The notes: a model not told the origin generated them from the sequence alone. Positions 1 through 9,303 are shown, counted from the first letter of the stretch. The stretch: DNA of 64,000 bases from Stutzerimonas stutzeri (GCF_000590475.1 NZ_CP007441.1:1928660-1992659); one strand, 5' to 3'. Made by a program: numbers and translations.

Positions 1-185
1 TCGACGTCCCATCCCGTTTCCTCGAGCGTCTCGCGTACGGCGGCCTGGCGCAGTGTCTCGTTGGGCTCGAGATGGCCCGCCGGTTGATTCAGCACCAGCC
101 GGCCACCTTTCGATTCTTCAACCATGAGGAAGCGGCCGTCTGTCTCAACGATCGTTGCCACGGTGATATGGGGATGCCAGGTCAT
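1..185 (-). CDS. Nudix hydrolase, C-terminus cut by window edge
   Basis: The reverse strand encodes the N-terminal ~61 residues of a Nudix protein starting MTWHPHITVATIVE. A clear Nudix box is visible (GHLEPNETLRQ.., then RETLEETGW), matching the G-x5-E-x7-RE-xx-EE-x-G consensus that binds the catalytic metal. Family members hydrolyse nucleoside diphosphates linked to another moiety. In Pseudomonas a NudJ-like gene sits beside idh, usually after mnmA, which fits this position. The rest of the gene lies outside the window, so substrate specificity cannot be judged. Confidence 0.85.
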   Translation of the reverse strand, partial: MTWHPHITVATIVETDGRFLMVEESKGGRLVLNQPAGHLEPNETLRQAAVRETLEETGWDV

Positions 186-299
186 GTTCGGTGAGTCCTC
201 GCAAAGCTAATGGTAGCGACCAGTGCGCAGCATAAAAACGGAAAACCCCGGCGCCAGGCCGGGGTTCCGATTCAGCAGCGCCATCCAGCGCCAGACGAC

Positions 300-2525
300 T
301 CAGCCCAGCGCGGCGAGCGCGGCATTGAAGGTCGCGCTAGGGCGCATGACCTGGCTGGTCAGATCCGAGTTTGTACGGTAATAGCCACCGATTTCTACCG
401 GCTCGCCTTGGACCGCTGCCAGTTCGGCAATGATGGCTTGCTCGTTTTCGCTCAGCTGTTTGGCCAGCGGTGCGAAGTGAGCCTGTAGTTCCGAGTCTTC
501 GGTCTGTGCTGCCAACTCCTGAGCCCAGTACAGTGCCAGGTAAAAGTGGCTGCCACGATTGTCCAGCTCGCCGGTACGGCGCGACGGCGATTTGTTGTTG
601 TCGAGGAGTTTTCCGGTAGCAGCATCCAATGCCTTGCCTAGCAGCTTGGCCTTCAAGTTGTCTGTCTTGATACCGGTTTCTTCGAGCGAAACAGCAAGTG
701 CCAGGAACTCACCGAGCGAATCCCAGCGCAGGTGGTTTTCTTCGATCAGTTGTTGCACGTGCTTGGGGGCCGAACCGCCGGCACCGGTTTCGTACATGCC
801 GCCGCCGGCCATCAGCGGGACGATCGACAACATCTTCGCCGACGTGCCCAGTTCCATGATCGGGAACAGGTCGGTCAGGTAGTCGCGCAACACGTTGCCT
901 GTCACCGAGATGGTGTCTTGGCCGCGGATCAGGCGTTCCATGCTGACACGGATGGCTTCGTTGTAGCCCATCATGCGGATATCCAGACCGGTTAGGTCGT
1001 GTTCTTGCAAGTAAGCTTCGACCTTTTTCTGAAGCTCGCGGTCGTGGGCGCGCTCGGGGTCTAGCCAGAAGATGGCCGGCGTGTCCGATTGACGAGCACG
1101 GGTAACAGCCAGCTTGACCCAGTCACGAATCGGGGCGTCCTTGGTCTGACAGGCACGCCAGATGTCGCCTTTTTCCACTGCATGCTGCATCAGCACGGTG
1201 CCGTCGCCCAGCACGACACGCATAGTGCCGTCGGCAGTCATCTCGAACGTCTTGTCGTGTGAGCCGTACTCTTCGGCCTTCTGTGCCATCAGGCCGACGT
1301 TCGGTACGCTGCCCATGGTGGTCGGGTCGAAAGCGCCGTTGGTTTTGCAGAAGTTGATCATCTCCTGGTAGATGCGGGCATAGGTGCTTTCCGGCATCAC
1401 CGCCTTGGTGTCCTTGAGCTTGCCATCCTTGCCCCACATTTGACCCGAGCTGCGAATCATTGCCGGCATGGAAGCGTCGACGATCACGTCGCTTGGAATG
1501 TGCAGGTTAGTGATGCCCTTGACCGAGTCGACCATCGCCATTTCCGGGCGGCCGGCGTAGCACGCGTGGATATCGTGAAGGATCTCTTCCTGTTGGGAAT
1601 CGGGCAATGACTTGATCTTGTCGTAGACGCTACTCAAGCCGTTGTTAGGGTTGACGCCCAGTTCCTTGAACAGCTCGCCGTATTTATCGAACACGTCCTT
1701 GTAGTAGACGCTGACGGCATGGCCGAAGACGATCGGGTGGGAGATCTTCATCATCGTGGCCTTCACGTGCAGGGACCACATCACGCCGGTTTCCTTGCAG
1801 TCCTGCAGGGTGTCTTCGAAGAATGCCCGCAGCTTCTGGCAGCTCATGAACATGCCGTCAAGCACTTCGCCGTTCTGCAGCGAAACTGTCTTCTTCACTT
1901 CGACCTGACCGTCTTTGCCGACGAACTCGATACGCACGTCGCCAGCTCTATCCATCGTGATGGATTGCTCGCTGGAGAAGAAGTCGCCGCCGCGCATGTA
2001 GTCGGCATGGGATTGCGAGGCCTTGCTCCACTTGCCCATCGAATGCGGATGCTTGCGGGCGAAGGCCTTAACCGCTGCAGGTGCGCGGCGATCGGAATTG
2101 CCTTCGCGCAAGACCGGGTTCACGGCGCTGCCCAATACCTTGCTGTAGCGCGCACGCGCGTCTTTCTCGGCTTCGGTCTGCGGATCTTCCGGGAAGTTGG
2201 GAATGTTGTAGCCGAGCGCCTGCAATTCAGCAATGGCGGCTTTGAGCTGAGGAACGGAAGCGCTGATGTTCGGAAGCTTGACGATGTTGGCATCGGGCTG
2301 ATTGGTCAGCTCGGCGAGCTTGGCGAGGTCATCAGCGACTACCTTGTCCGCATCCAGCTGGTCGGCAAAGCTTGCAAGAATGCGCCCTGCAAGAGAGATG
2401 TCACGTGTTTCGACGGCAATACCGGCAGAGGCGGCAAAGGCTTCTACAATAGGCAGAAGCGAATAGGTGGCCAACGCCGGGGCTTCGTCGGTGAAGGTAT
2501 AGATAATCTTCGAGCGGGTGGACAT
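300..2525 (-). CDS. idh: Monomeric NADP-dependent isocitrate dehydrogenase
   Basis: This 741-residue protein has the length and sequence character of the monomeric (~80 kDa) isocitrate dehydrogenase, beginning MSTRSKIIYTFTDEAPALAT. It oxidatively decarboxylates isocitrate to 2-oxoglutarate with NADP in the cytosolic TCA cycle. Motifs typical of the family include the GNSDRRAP segment near residues 142-149 and the C-terminal GGYYRTNSDL segment. It is divergent from the unrelated dimeric enzyme Icd 366 bp away, the standard Pseudomonas arrangement. The chosen ATG has only a weak upstream purine stretch (AGAGAG). Identification is firm. Confidence 0.96.
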   Translation of the reverse strand: MSTRSKIIYTFTDEAPALATYSLLPIVEAFAASAGIAVETRDISLAGRILASFADQLDADKVVADDLAKLAELTNQPDANIVKLPNISASVPQLKAAIAELQALGYNIPNFPEDPQTEAEKDARARYSKVLGSAVNPVLREGNSDRRAPAAVKAFARKHPHSMGKWSKASQSHADYMRGGDFFSSEQSITMDRAGDVRIEFVGKDGQVEVKKTVSLQNGEVLDGMFMSCQKLRAFFEDTLQDCKETGVMWSLHVKATMMKISHPIVFGHAVSVYYKDVFDKYGELFKELGVNPNNGLSSVYDKIKSLPDSQQEEILHDIHACYAGRPEMAMVDSVKGITNLHIPSDVIVDASMPAMIRSSGQMWGKDGKLKDTKAVMPESTYARIYQEMINFCKTNGAFDPTTMGSVPNVGLMAQKAEEYGSHDKTFEMTADGTMRVVLGDGTVLMQHAVEKGDIWRACQTKDAPIRDWVKLAVTRARQSDTPAIFWLDPERAHDRELQKKVEAYLQEHDLTGLDIRMMGYNEAIRVSMERLIRGQDTISVTGNVLRDYLTDLFPIMELGTSAKMLSIVPLMAGGGMYETGAGGSAPKHVQQLIEENHLRWDSLGEFLALAVSLEETGIKTDNLKAKLLGKALDAATGKLLDNNKSPSRRTGELDNRGSHFYLALYWAQELAAQTEDSELQAHFAPLAKQLSENEQAIIAELAAVQGEPVEIGGYYRTNSDLTSQVMRPSATFNAALAALG

Positions 2526-2891
2526 GTAGAGTTAACTCTCTCTTGCTGAGCGTGCACAGAATCGAGAAGTGCGCTGGTAAGCGCTCTGGCTACGTTTGCT
2601 GAGCCAGTCTCAAGATTCGCCGCGATGATGTTGGATGCAGCACCACTAGAGTGTTGAGCGTTTAGTCCGACCGGCTGCGGTTGGCAGTCGACGGTTTCAG
2701 GAGCAAGGATCTCGTTGAAGATCGGTTGGCCCTCATGACTCGTTAGTCACCTAAGCAGTATATCACCGCGACCCGCTGTCAAAGAATGCCCAAGCCATAA
2801 GACGAATGAACATCTAGTTTAGGCTGATTCAGCTAGGTTACCCTCCGGGGAAGACCGCTGTTTAATGTTTAACCACAAAACGGAGTCCAGC
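2526..2891. promoter_or_regulatory. Divergent idh/icd intergenic region
   Basis: This 366-bp spacer separates the two divergent isocitrate dehydrogenase genes and must contain both promoters. A short inverted repeat, TGACT-CGT-TAGTCA, lies near 2736-2750. I see no convincing coding frame, tRNA or terminator. A GGAG ribosome-binding site for icd occupies 2882-2885. Exact promoter boxes could not be assigned with confidence. Confidence 0.5.
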
Positions 2892-4148
2892 ATGGGATAT
2901 CAAAAGATCCAGGTGCCTGCCAGCGGTGACAAAATCACCGTCAACGCCGATAACACTCTGAACGTTCCCAATAACCCGATCATTCCCTATATCGAGGGCG
3001 ACGGGATCGGGATTGATATCAGTCCGGTGATGATCAAGGTTGTCGACGCAGCCGTCGAGAAGGCCTACGGCGGCGAGCGCAAGATCGCCTGGATGGAAAT
3101 CTATGCGGGCGAGAAGGCGACTCAGGTCTACGATCAGGACACCTGGCTGCCAAAAGAAACTCTGGAAGTCGTTCGTGACTACGTGGTGTCAATCAAGGGG
3201 CCGCTGACGACGCCTGTCGGTGGTGGTATCCGCTCTTTGAACGTTGCCCTGCGTCAGGAGCTGGATCTCTACGTCTGCCAGCGCCCAGTTCGCTGGTTCA
3301 CTGGCGTGCCCAGCCCGGTGAAAAAACCTGCCGATGTGGACATGGTCATTTTCCGGGAAAACTCGGAAGACATTTACGCTGGAGTCGAGTGGAAGGCCGG
3401 TTCGCCAGAGGCGGAAAAGGTCATCAAATTCCTCACCGAGGAAATGGGCGTCAAGAAGATCCGCTTCACCGAGAATTGTGGCATCGGCATCAAGCCGGTT
3501 TCGCTCGAGGGCACCAAGCGTCTGGTTCGCAAGGCCCTGCAATACGCAGTGGACAATGATCGCAGTTCCGTGACGTTGGTGCATAAGGGCAACATCATGA
3601 AGTTCACCGAGGGTGCCTTCAAGGAATGGGGCTACGAGGTGGCTCGCGATGAGTTCGGCGCCGAGCTGCTGGACGGCGGTCCTTGGATGCAGTTCAAGAA
3701 CCCGAACACCGGCAAGAATATTATCGTCAAAGACGCCATTGCCGATGCCATGCTGCAGCAGATCCTGTTGCGTCCGGCTGAGTATGACGTCATCGCCACG
3801 CTGAATCTGAATGGCGACTACCTGTCCGACGCGCTTGCGGCAGAAGTCGGTGGCATCGGTATCGCTCCGGGCGCCAACCTGTCCGACACGGTGGCTATGT
3901 TCGAAGCAACTCATGGTACTGCCCCGAAATACGCCGGGCAAGACAAGGTCAACCCTGGTTCATTGATCCTCTCAGCCGAAATGATGCTACGCCACATGGG
4001 GTGGTTGGAGGCCGCGGATCTGATCATCAAATCGACCGAAAGCGCAATCGCTGCCAAGACAGTGACCTATGACTTCGAGCGTCTGATGGACGGCGCGAAG
4101 CTGATGTCCTGCTCGGAATTTGGCGATGCCATGATCTCCCACATGTAA
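2892..4148 (+). CDS. icd: Dimeric NADP isocitrate dehydrogenase
   Basis: This 418-residue protein is the homodimeric NADP-dependent isocitrate dehydrogenase of the TCA cycle. Substrate-binding residues are visible in the GGGIRSLNVALRQ segment and the RENSEDIYAG segment, whose serine is the one phosphorylated by AceK in E. coli. The nucleotide-binding HGTAPKYAGQDK motif is near the C-terminus. I start at the ATG preceding GYQKIQVP because GGAG lies six bases upstream and Pseudomonas Icd begins there. An in-frame ATG 27 bases earlier lacks a site. A strong terminator follows immediately. Confidence 0.97.
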   Translation: MGYQKIQVPASGDKITVNADNTLNVPNNPIIPYIEGDGIGIDISPVMIKVVDAAVEKAYGGERKIAWMEIYAGEKATQVYDQDTWLPKETLEVVRDYVVSIKGPLTTPVGGGIRSLNVALRQELDLYVCQRPVRWFTGVPSPVKKPADVDMVIFRENSEDIYAGVEWKAGSPEAEKVIKFLTEEMGVKKIRFTENCGIGIKPVSLEGTKRLVRKALQYAVDNDRSSVTLVHKGNIMKFTEGAFKEWGYEVARDEFGAELLDGGPWMQFKNPNTGKNIIVKDAIADAMLQQILLRPAEYDVIATLNLNGDYLSDALAAEVGGIGIAPGANLSDTVAMFEATHGTAPKYAGQDKVNPGSLILSAEMMLRHMGWLEAADLIIKSTESAIAAKTVTYDFERLMDGAKLMSCSEFGDAMISHM

Positions 4149-4160
4149 ACCGAGGGAGCG

Positions 4161-4194
4161 ACAAAAAGGCCGATCGTCGATCGGCCTTTTTGTT
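4161..4194. terminator. Bidirectional terminator between icd and cspD
   Basis: AAAAAGGCCGATC and GATCGGCCTTTTT form a nearly perfect stem with a three-base loop, carrying an A-run on one side and a T-run on the other. It can end icd (plus) and cspD (minus), which converge here. Confidence 0.92.
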
Positions 4195-4212
4195 GTCCGT
4201 TGTTGCCTGGAA

Positions 4213-4470
4213 TCAGGCGTCTACGGTAGAGCTCTGTGGAGCAGACGCCACTGTTTCCACGGTGCTTTGCAGCGATTGAATATTGGTTGCGTGCAGGCCC
4301 TTGGGACCTTGCAGAATATCAAACATGACCGCTTGCCCAGCTTTCAGAGTTCTGTACCCTTCCATCTGAATGGCAGAGTAGTGGGCGAACAGGTCCTCAT
4401 CGCCGCCGTCTGCTACGATAAATCCATAGCCCTTGGCGTTGTTGAACCACTTGACCTTACCGCTTAGCAT
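4213..4470 (-). CDS. cspD: Cold-shock-like protein CspD
   Basis: This 85-residue protein is a single cold-shock domain beginning MLSGKVKWFNNAKGYGFI, with RNP1-like KGYGFI and RNP2-like DLFAHYSAI motifs that bind single-stranded nucleic acid. In E. coli, CspD is a stationary-phase inhibitor of DNA replication. The start is placed at 4470 because AGAGGG lies seven bases upstream; the in-frame ATG 18 bases earlier has no better site. The acidic, serine-rich tail is longer than in housekeeping Csp proteins and matches Pseudomonas CspD, which also neighbours clpSA. Confidence 0.9.
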   Translation of the reverse strand: MLSGKVKWFNNAKGYGFIVADGGDEDLFAHYSAIQMEGYRTLKAGQAVMFDILQGPKGLHATNIQSLQSTVETVASAPQSSTVDA

Positions 4471-4683
4471 GCTGTTATCCCTCTGCAAAGGAGTCCATCA
4501 CTGGAGTAACATCCATTTTATTCCGCGCTGATGCAGCACATGGCCCACACGCGCAGCCCGTTGCCGTTGTGGCACATACTGTTTGTATCATCGTTTTGCC
4601 GATAGTCAAGGCGACTCGTCAGGTGGCTGTGAAGCCTTTCCAATTACTCGGCCTCGGCGCCCCGATCTAGAACTGTTATACGC

Positions 4684-5046
4684 ATGCGTGCATCTCCAGA
4701 GATTCGACTAATATTCAATCAAGATCGCCCCGAACCGTTGGACGACGACTCTTCCGGCTTGGCAGTCGAAGAAGCCAAGCCACAACTGAAGGCACCACCG
4801 ATGTTCAAAGTTGTCATGTTTAATGACGACTACACGCCGATGGATTTCGTCGTAGAGGTGCTTGAGGGGATTTTCAATCACAATCGGGAGCTCGCCACCA
4901 AGCTTATGCTGGCGGTTCATACCGAAGGGCGGGCCGTATGTGGCGTCTATACGCGTGACGTCGCGGAAACCAAAGCGATGCAGGTCAATCAATATGCAAG
5001 GGAATGCCAGCACCCGTTGCTTTGTGAGATCGAGAAGGACGGTTAA
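4684..5046 (+). CDS. clpS: ClpS adaptor of ClpAP
   Basis: This 120-residue adaptor delivers N-degron substrates to ClpAP. After a variable acidic N-terminal extension it carries the conserved FNDDYTPMDFVVEVL segment forming the N-end residue pocket, then HTEGRAVCGVYTRDVAETK, which contacts the ClpA N-domain. It lies 29 bp before clpA and is probably co-transcribed with it. The bpt and aat transferase genes 3-4 kb away create substrates for this pathway. The start ATG has no strong ribosome-binding site, but alignment with Pseudomonas ClpS supports it. Confidence 0.96.
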   Translation: MRASPEIRLIFNQDRPEPLDDDSSGLAVEEAKPQLKAPPMFKVVMFNDDYTPMDFVVEVLEGIFNHNRELATKLMLAVHTEGRAVCGVYTRDVAETKAMQVNQYARECQHPLLCEIEKDG

Positions 5047-5075
5047 ACCCGACTGCTGGGTAAGAGGTGAAAGCT

Positions 5076-7346
5076 ATGTTGAACCGTGAGCTCGAAGTCA
5101 CTCTGAATTTGGCGTTCAAGGAGGCTCGTACCAAGCGTCATGAATTCATGACGGTCGAGCATCTTCTGTTAGCGCTGCTGGACAATGAAGCCGCCGCAAC
5201 GGTCTTGCGGGCCTGCGGCGCCGGTCTCGATAAATTGCGGCACGATCTGCAAGAATTCATCGATTCCACCACACCGCTGATTCCCCAGCACGACGAAGAG
5301 CGTGAGACCCAGCCAACTTTGGGCTTTCAGCGCGTGCTCCAGCGTGCTGTTTTTCATGTGCAAAGCTCGGGCAAGCGCGAAGTCACTGGTGCGAATGTCC
5401 TGGTTGCAATCTTCAGTGAGCAGGAAAGCCAGGCGGTATTTTTACTCAAACAGCAGAACATCGCCCGGATCGATGTCGTCAATTACATCGCCCACGGAAT
5501 TTCAAAGGTCCCGGGCAATAGCGGTAATCCGGAAGGCGATTCGGAAATGCAGGACGAGGAGGGTGGCGAGTCTGCTACCTCGGGTAACCCGCTCGACGCC
5601 TATGCGAGCAACCTCAACGATCTGGCTCGTCAGGGTCGTATAGATCCATTGGTCGGCCGAGAGCACGAGGTCGAACGAGTCGCTCAGATCCTGGCTCGTC
5701 GGCGCAAGAATAATCCGTTATTGGTTGGTGAGGCCGGGGTTGGCAAGACCGCTATTGCCGAGGGGCTGGCCAAGCGCATCGTCGACAATCAAGTGCCGGA
5801 CCTGCTTGCCAGCAGTGTCGTCTATTCGCTCGATCTAGGCGCCTTACTGGCCGGTACGAAGTATCGCGGCGATTTCGAAAAACGCTTCAAGGCTCTGTTG
5901 AACGAGCTTCGCAAGCGGCCTCAGGCTGTCCTTTTCATTGACGAAATCCATACGATTATTGGCGCTGGTGCGGCGTCCGGCGGCGTAATGGATGCTTCAA
6001 ATTTGCTTAAGCCACTCCTGTCGTCGGGAGAGATTCGCTGTATCGGGTCGACCACGTTCCAGGAATTTCGTGGGATCTTCGAAAAGGACCGGGCCCTGGC
6101 CCGACGCTTCCAGAAAGTTGACGTTTCCGAGCCATCCGTTGAAGACACCATCGGTATTTTGCGTGGCCTGAAAGGGCGCTTCGAGCAGCATCATGGTATC
6201 GAATACAGTGATGAATCGCTCCGTGCAGCTGCTGAGCTGGCTTCGCGCTACATCAATGATCGGCACATGCCGGACAAGGCGATAGATGTCATCGACGAGG
6301 CGGGAGCGTTCCAGCGTCTGCAGCCCGAGGACAAGCGCGCCGCTCGGATCGATGTCGAGCAGGTTGAAGACATCGTTGCCAAGATTGCGCGGATTCCGCC
6401 TAAGCATGTCAGCACCTCTGACAAGGAATTGCTGCGCAATCTGCAGCGCGACTTGAAACTGACAGTCTTCGGCCAGGACGATGCGATCGATTCGTTGGCT
6501 ACGGCTATCAAACTGTCCCGGGCGGGGCTGAAGGCACCCGATAAGCCTGTAGGATCGTTCCTTTTTGCAGGCCCTACCGGTGTCGGCAAGACGGAAGCGG
6601 CGCGTCAATTGGCGAGGGCTCTGGGTATCGATCTGGTGCGCTTCGATATGTCCGAGTACATGGAGCGTCATACCGTGTCGCGTTTGATCGGTGCGCCGCC
6701 TGGCTATGTAGGCTTCGATCAGGGTGGCTTGTTAACCGAGGCGATCACCAAACAACCGCATTGCGTGCTGCTGCTCGACGAGATCGAGAAGGCGCATCCG
6801 GAAGTGTTCAATCTGCTATTGCAGGTGATGGATCACGGGACGTTGACCGACAACAACGGCCGCAAGGCAGATTTCCGTAACGTCATTTTGATCATGACCA
6901 CCAATGCGGGCGCCGAAACTGCTGCCCGTGCTTCGATTGGTTTCACCCATCAGGATCATGCATCGGACGCGATGGAAGTGATCAAGAAGAGCTTCACGCC
7001 GGAGTTCCGTAACCGCCTGGATACCATCATCCAGTTCGGCCGTCTGAGTCACGAAGTCATCAAGAGCATTGTCGATAAGTTTCTCATTGAGTTGCAGGCA
7101 CAGCTCGAGGATAAGCATGTCACGCTTGAGGTGTCGGATGCGGCGCGTGGCTGGCTGGCTGAGCGTGGCTATGATCCTCAGATGGGCGCGCGGCCGATGG
7201 CTCGTTTGATTCAGGATAAAATCAAGCGTCCGCTGGCTGAGGAGATTCTCTTTGGCGAATTGGCTGAGCATGGAGGTGTGGTGCACATCGACATTCGTGA
7301 TGGCGAGCCGTTCTTCGACTTCGAGACCTCGGCCGAGTTGGCTTAG
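5076..7346 (+). CDS. clpA: ATP-dependent Clp protease ATPase ClpA
   Basis: This 756-residue AAA+ unfoldase feeds ClpP. The N-terminal Clp repeat domain begins MLNRELEVTLNLAF. Walker A motifs GEAGVGKT (about residue 218) and GPTGVGKT (about 500) mark the two ATPase modules, with Walker B LFIDEIHT and LLLDEIEK. A SIGF loop in D2 is the ClpP-docking tripeptide. An upstream GTG at 5067 is in frame, but AGAGG at 5064-5067 is ideally spaced for the ATG at 5076. A GC-rich hairpin terminates transcription downstream. Confidence 0.97.
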   Translation: MLNRELEVTLNLAFKEARTKRHEFMTVEHLLLALLDNEAAATVLRACGAGLDKLRHDLQEFIDSTTPLIPQHDEERETQPTLGFQRVLQRAVFHVQSSGKREVTGANVLVAIFSEQESQAVFLLKQQNIARIDVVNYIAHGISKVPGNSGNPEGDSEMQDEEGGESATSGNPLDAYASNLNDLARQGRIDPLVGREHEVERVAQILARRRKNNPLLVGEAGVGKTAIAEGLAKRIVDNQVPDLLASSVVYSLDLGALLAGTKYRGDFEKRFKALLNELRKRPQAVLFIDEIHTIIGAGAASGGVMDASNLLKPLLSSGEIRCIGSTTFQEFRGIFEKDRALARRFQKVDVSEPSVEDTIGILRGLKGRFEQHHGIEYSDESLRAAAELASRYINDRHMPDKAIDVIDEAGAFQRLQPEDKRAARIDVEQVEDIVAKIARIPPKHVSTSDKELLRNLQRDLKLTVFGQDDAIDSLATAIKLSRAGLKAPDKPVGSFLFAGPTGVGKTEAARQLARALGIDLVRFDMSEYMERHTVSRLIGAPPGYVGFDQGGLLTEAITKQPHCVLLLDEIEKAHPEVFNLLLQVMDHGTLTDNNGRKADFRNVILIMTTNAGAETAARASIGFTHQDHASDAMEVIKKSFTPEFRNRLDTIIQFGRLSHEVIKSIVDKFLIELQAQLEDKHVTLEVSDAARGWLAERGYDPQMGARPMARLIQDKIKRPLAEEILFGELAEHGGVVHIDIRDGEPFFDFETSAELA

Positions 7347-7369
7347 AGCCTGTCACTGTGTTTAAACAG

Positions 7370-7398
7370 AAGCGCCCGGCATTGCCGGGCGTTTTCGT
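7370..7398 (+). terminator. clpA terminator
   Basis: GCGCCCGGC-ATT-GCCGGGCGTTTTC forms a GC-rich hairpin followed by a T-run, 25 bp after the clpA stop codon. Confidence 0.85.
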
Positions 7399-7481
7399 TT
7401 GGTCGTCGTTGCGATGGCAACGGCTTTAGCCGGCGGTGCGCATGCAAAGCGTTCGGCCAGATCCGGATTCGGTAATCCGGT

Positions 7482-7512
7482 AGAAACAAAAAGCCCGGTC
7501 GATACCGGGCAT
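7482..7512 (-). terminator. infA terminator
   Basis: On the reverse strand, GCCCGGT-ATCG-ACCGGGC is followed by TTTTTGTTTC, a strong Rho-independent terminator just beyond the infA stop. Confidence 0.9.
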
Positions 7513-7528
7513 TCATTCTCGCGACCTG

Positions 7529-7747
7529 TTAGCGGGCGCGGTAGGTGATGCGACCTTTGCTCAGGTCGTACGGCGTCAGTTCTACGCGAACCTTGTCGCC
7601 GGTAAGAATCCGGATGTAGTTCTTGCGCATCTTTCCGGAGATGTGCGCAGTAACGACGTGCCCATTTTCCAACTCCACACGAAACATGGTGTTGGGCAGG
7701 GTGTCGACGACAGTACCTTCCATTTCGAAGCTGTCTTCTTTCGACAT
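7529..7747 (-). CDS. infA: Translation initiation factor IF-1
   Basis: This 72-residue S1/OB-fold protein ([20 protein letters not shown]) is IF-1. The conserved [19 protein letters not shown] and [18 protein letters not shown] segments are present. It binds the ribosomal A site with IF-2 and IF-3 during initiation. It faces clpA and has its own terminator. The neighbourhood clpA-infA-bpt-aat is standard for Pseudomonas. There is nothing unusual in the gene. Confidence 0.98.
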
Positions 7748-7846
7748 TCAGTAGAGCCCTCGGTGTTCAATGATTGACCCGGTGCGAAGAATGCCCGGGT
7801 AAAAGCGGCAAGTATTGTGCCTGAAAGGGCTCCGAGAGCCAAGGCC

Positions 7847-8554
7847 TCAGCTCAGAGTTATCCAGCGCTGGTTAACCAGCAGTTCGATAGGGCGGTATTC
7901 GGTCTTGTAACTCATTTTGCGGCAGTTCTTGATCCAGTAGCCCAGATAAATCGCCTTCAGCCCGAGTCGTGCCGCTTCGCCGACCTGCCAGAGAATGGCG
8001 AAACGGCCAAGGCTCCGGCGTTCCTCGCTGGGGTCGTAGAAGGTGTAGACCGCAGACAAGCCGTTAGGCAGCACATCGGTCACCGCCAGAGCGAGCAGGC
8101 GACCATTCAGACGGAACTCGTAGAAGCGGGAGAAGGGCAGGTCGCGGACAAGGAAGGTATGGAACTGATCTCGGCTCGGTGGGTACATGTCGCCGTCAGC
8201 GTGGCGCTGCTCGATATAGCTGGCATAGAGCGAGTAATACTCTTCAGTGAACGAAGGCCGAACATCGGTAACGATCAGATCCGCGTTGCGCTTGAGAATA
8301 CGTCTCTGCTGACGATTGAGCTCTAGCCCTTCGGCGGGTATGCGTGCGGGGATGCAGGCGGTGCAACGTTGGCAGTGCGGCCGATAGAGATGGTCGCCGC
8401 TGCGACGGAAACCCATTTCGGACAATTCTGCATACACCTGTACGTCCATCGGCTGGCTAGGGTCGAGGAATAGCGTGGTGGCCTGTTCGTCGGGCAGGTA
8501 ACTGCACGCATGAGGCTGTGTGGCATAGAACTTGAGACGAGCCAGTGAAGTCAT
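7847..8554 (-). CDS. bpt: Aspartate/glutamate leucyltransferase Bpt
   Basis: This 235-residue protein belongs to the Ate1/Bpt family of tRNA-dependent amino-acyl transferases. In proteobacteria Bpt adds leucine to N-terminal Asp or Glu, creating primary N-degrons. The N-terminal cysteine-containing segment HACSYLPDEQATTLF and the HCQRCTACIPARI motif are visible, as is the acetyltransferase-like core (SLYASYIEQRHADGDM). It lies just downstream of aat on the same strand, separated by 52 bp, so the two are probably one operon acting with ClpS and ClpA. Confidence 0.93.
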   Translation of the reverse strand: MTSLARLKFYATQPHACSYLPDEQATTLFLDPSQPMDVQVYAELSEMGFRRSGDHLYRPHCQRCTACIPARIPAEGLELNRQQRRILKRNADLIVTDVRPSFTEEYYSLYASYIEQRHADGDMYPPSRDQFHTFLVRDLPFSRFYEFRLNGRLLALAVTDVLPNGLSAVYTFYDPSEERRSLGRFAILWQVGEAARLGLKAIYLGYWIKNCRKMSYKTEYRPIELLVNQRWITLS

Positions 8555-8606
8555 GGTCAGCTCTCGGAAATCTTGAAGTCAGTGTAGGTCAGCTTGGCTT
8601 CGTGGA

Positions 8607-9287
8607 CTAGGTCTCCCATCGGGCTGAACTGGGTTCGTCCAGATATTTGGCGAGCGTTTCGGCGAAGGTTTGGCGGGCTATGGTTCGCGCCCCGAAACTG
8701 GCCAGGTGTTGAGTCGGCATCTGGCAGTCAATCAATTTGAATCTCCAGTCTCGGAGACGTTCCACTAGTGCCACGAATCCTGCCTTAGATGCATCGGTTG
8801 TGCGACTGAACATCGATTCGCCGAAGAATAGTCGACCCATGGCGAGACCATAGAGGCCGCCGACCAGCCGTTCGTCTTGCCAGACTTCTACCGAGTGCGC
8901 GATGCCGACGTGATGCAGCTTTAGGTAGGCTTCCTGCATCGGTGTTGTGATCCAGGTTCCATCGGCATATCTACGTGGGCCTGCGCAGCCTTCGATTACG
9001 TCCTGGAATGCTCGATCGAAGGTGATGTCAAATTTCCCCTGGCGCAATTTCTTCCTCAGGCTGCGTGAGACATGCAGCTCCTCGGGATACAGAACCGTGC
9101 GTGGGTCAGGCGACCACCAGAGCAGCGGTTGGCCGTCCTGATACCAGGGGAAGCAACCATGCCGGTAGGCTGCCAGCAAGCGCTCGGGCGACAGGTCGCC
9201 TCCTGCGGCGAGTAGCCCGTTGGGTTCGCGCATGGCCTTTTCTAGCGGGGGAAACGACAGGTCGTCGCGCTGCAGCCAGGTCAGCAT
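8607..9287 (-). CDS. aat: Leucyl/phenylalanyl-tRNA-protein transferase
   Basis: This 226-residue enzyme attaches Leu or Phe from charged tRNA to proteins with N-terminal Arg or Lys, marking them for ClpS/ClpAP. Family hallmarks are GLLAAGGDLSPERLLAAYR, the FPWY motif, WWSPDPRTVL and GGLYGLAMGRLFFGESMFS. It precedes bpt in the same direction, and a small GC-rich hairpin sits between it and trxB. Length and motifs are normal for the family. Confidence 0.96.
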   Translation of the reverse strand: MLTWLQRDDLSFPPLEKAMREPNGLLAAGGDLSPERLLAAYRHGCFPWYQDGQPLLWWSPDPRTVLYPEELHVSRSLRKKLRQGKFDITFDRAFQDVIEGCAGPRRYADGTWITTPMQEAYLKLHHVGIAHSVEVWQDERLVGGLYGLAMGRLFFGESMFSRTTDASKAGFVALVERLRDWRFKLIDCQMPTQHLASFGARTIARQTFAETLAKYLDEPSSARWET

Positions 9288-9303
9288 ATCGATACGTCAC
9301 GAA

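Noticed and set aside
1719..2549. 276-codon plus-strand frame inside idh
   Set aside because: Antisense shadow of a well conserved gene. No motif or ribosome-binding site.
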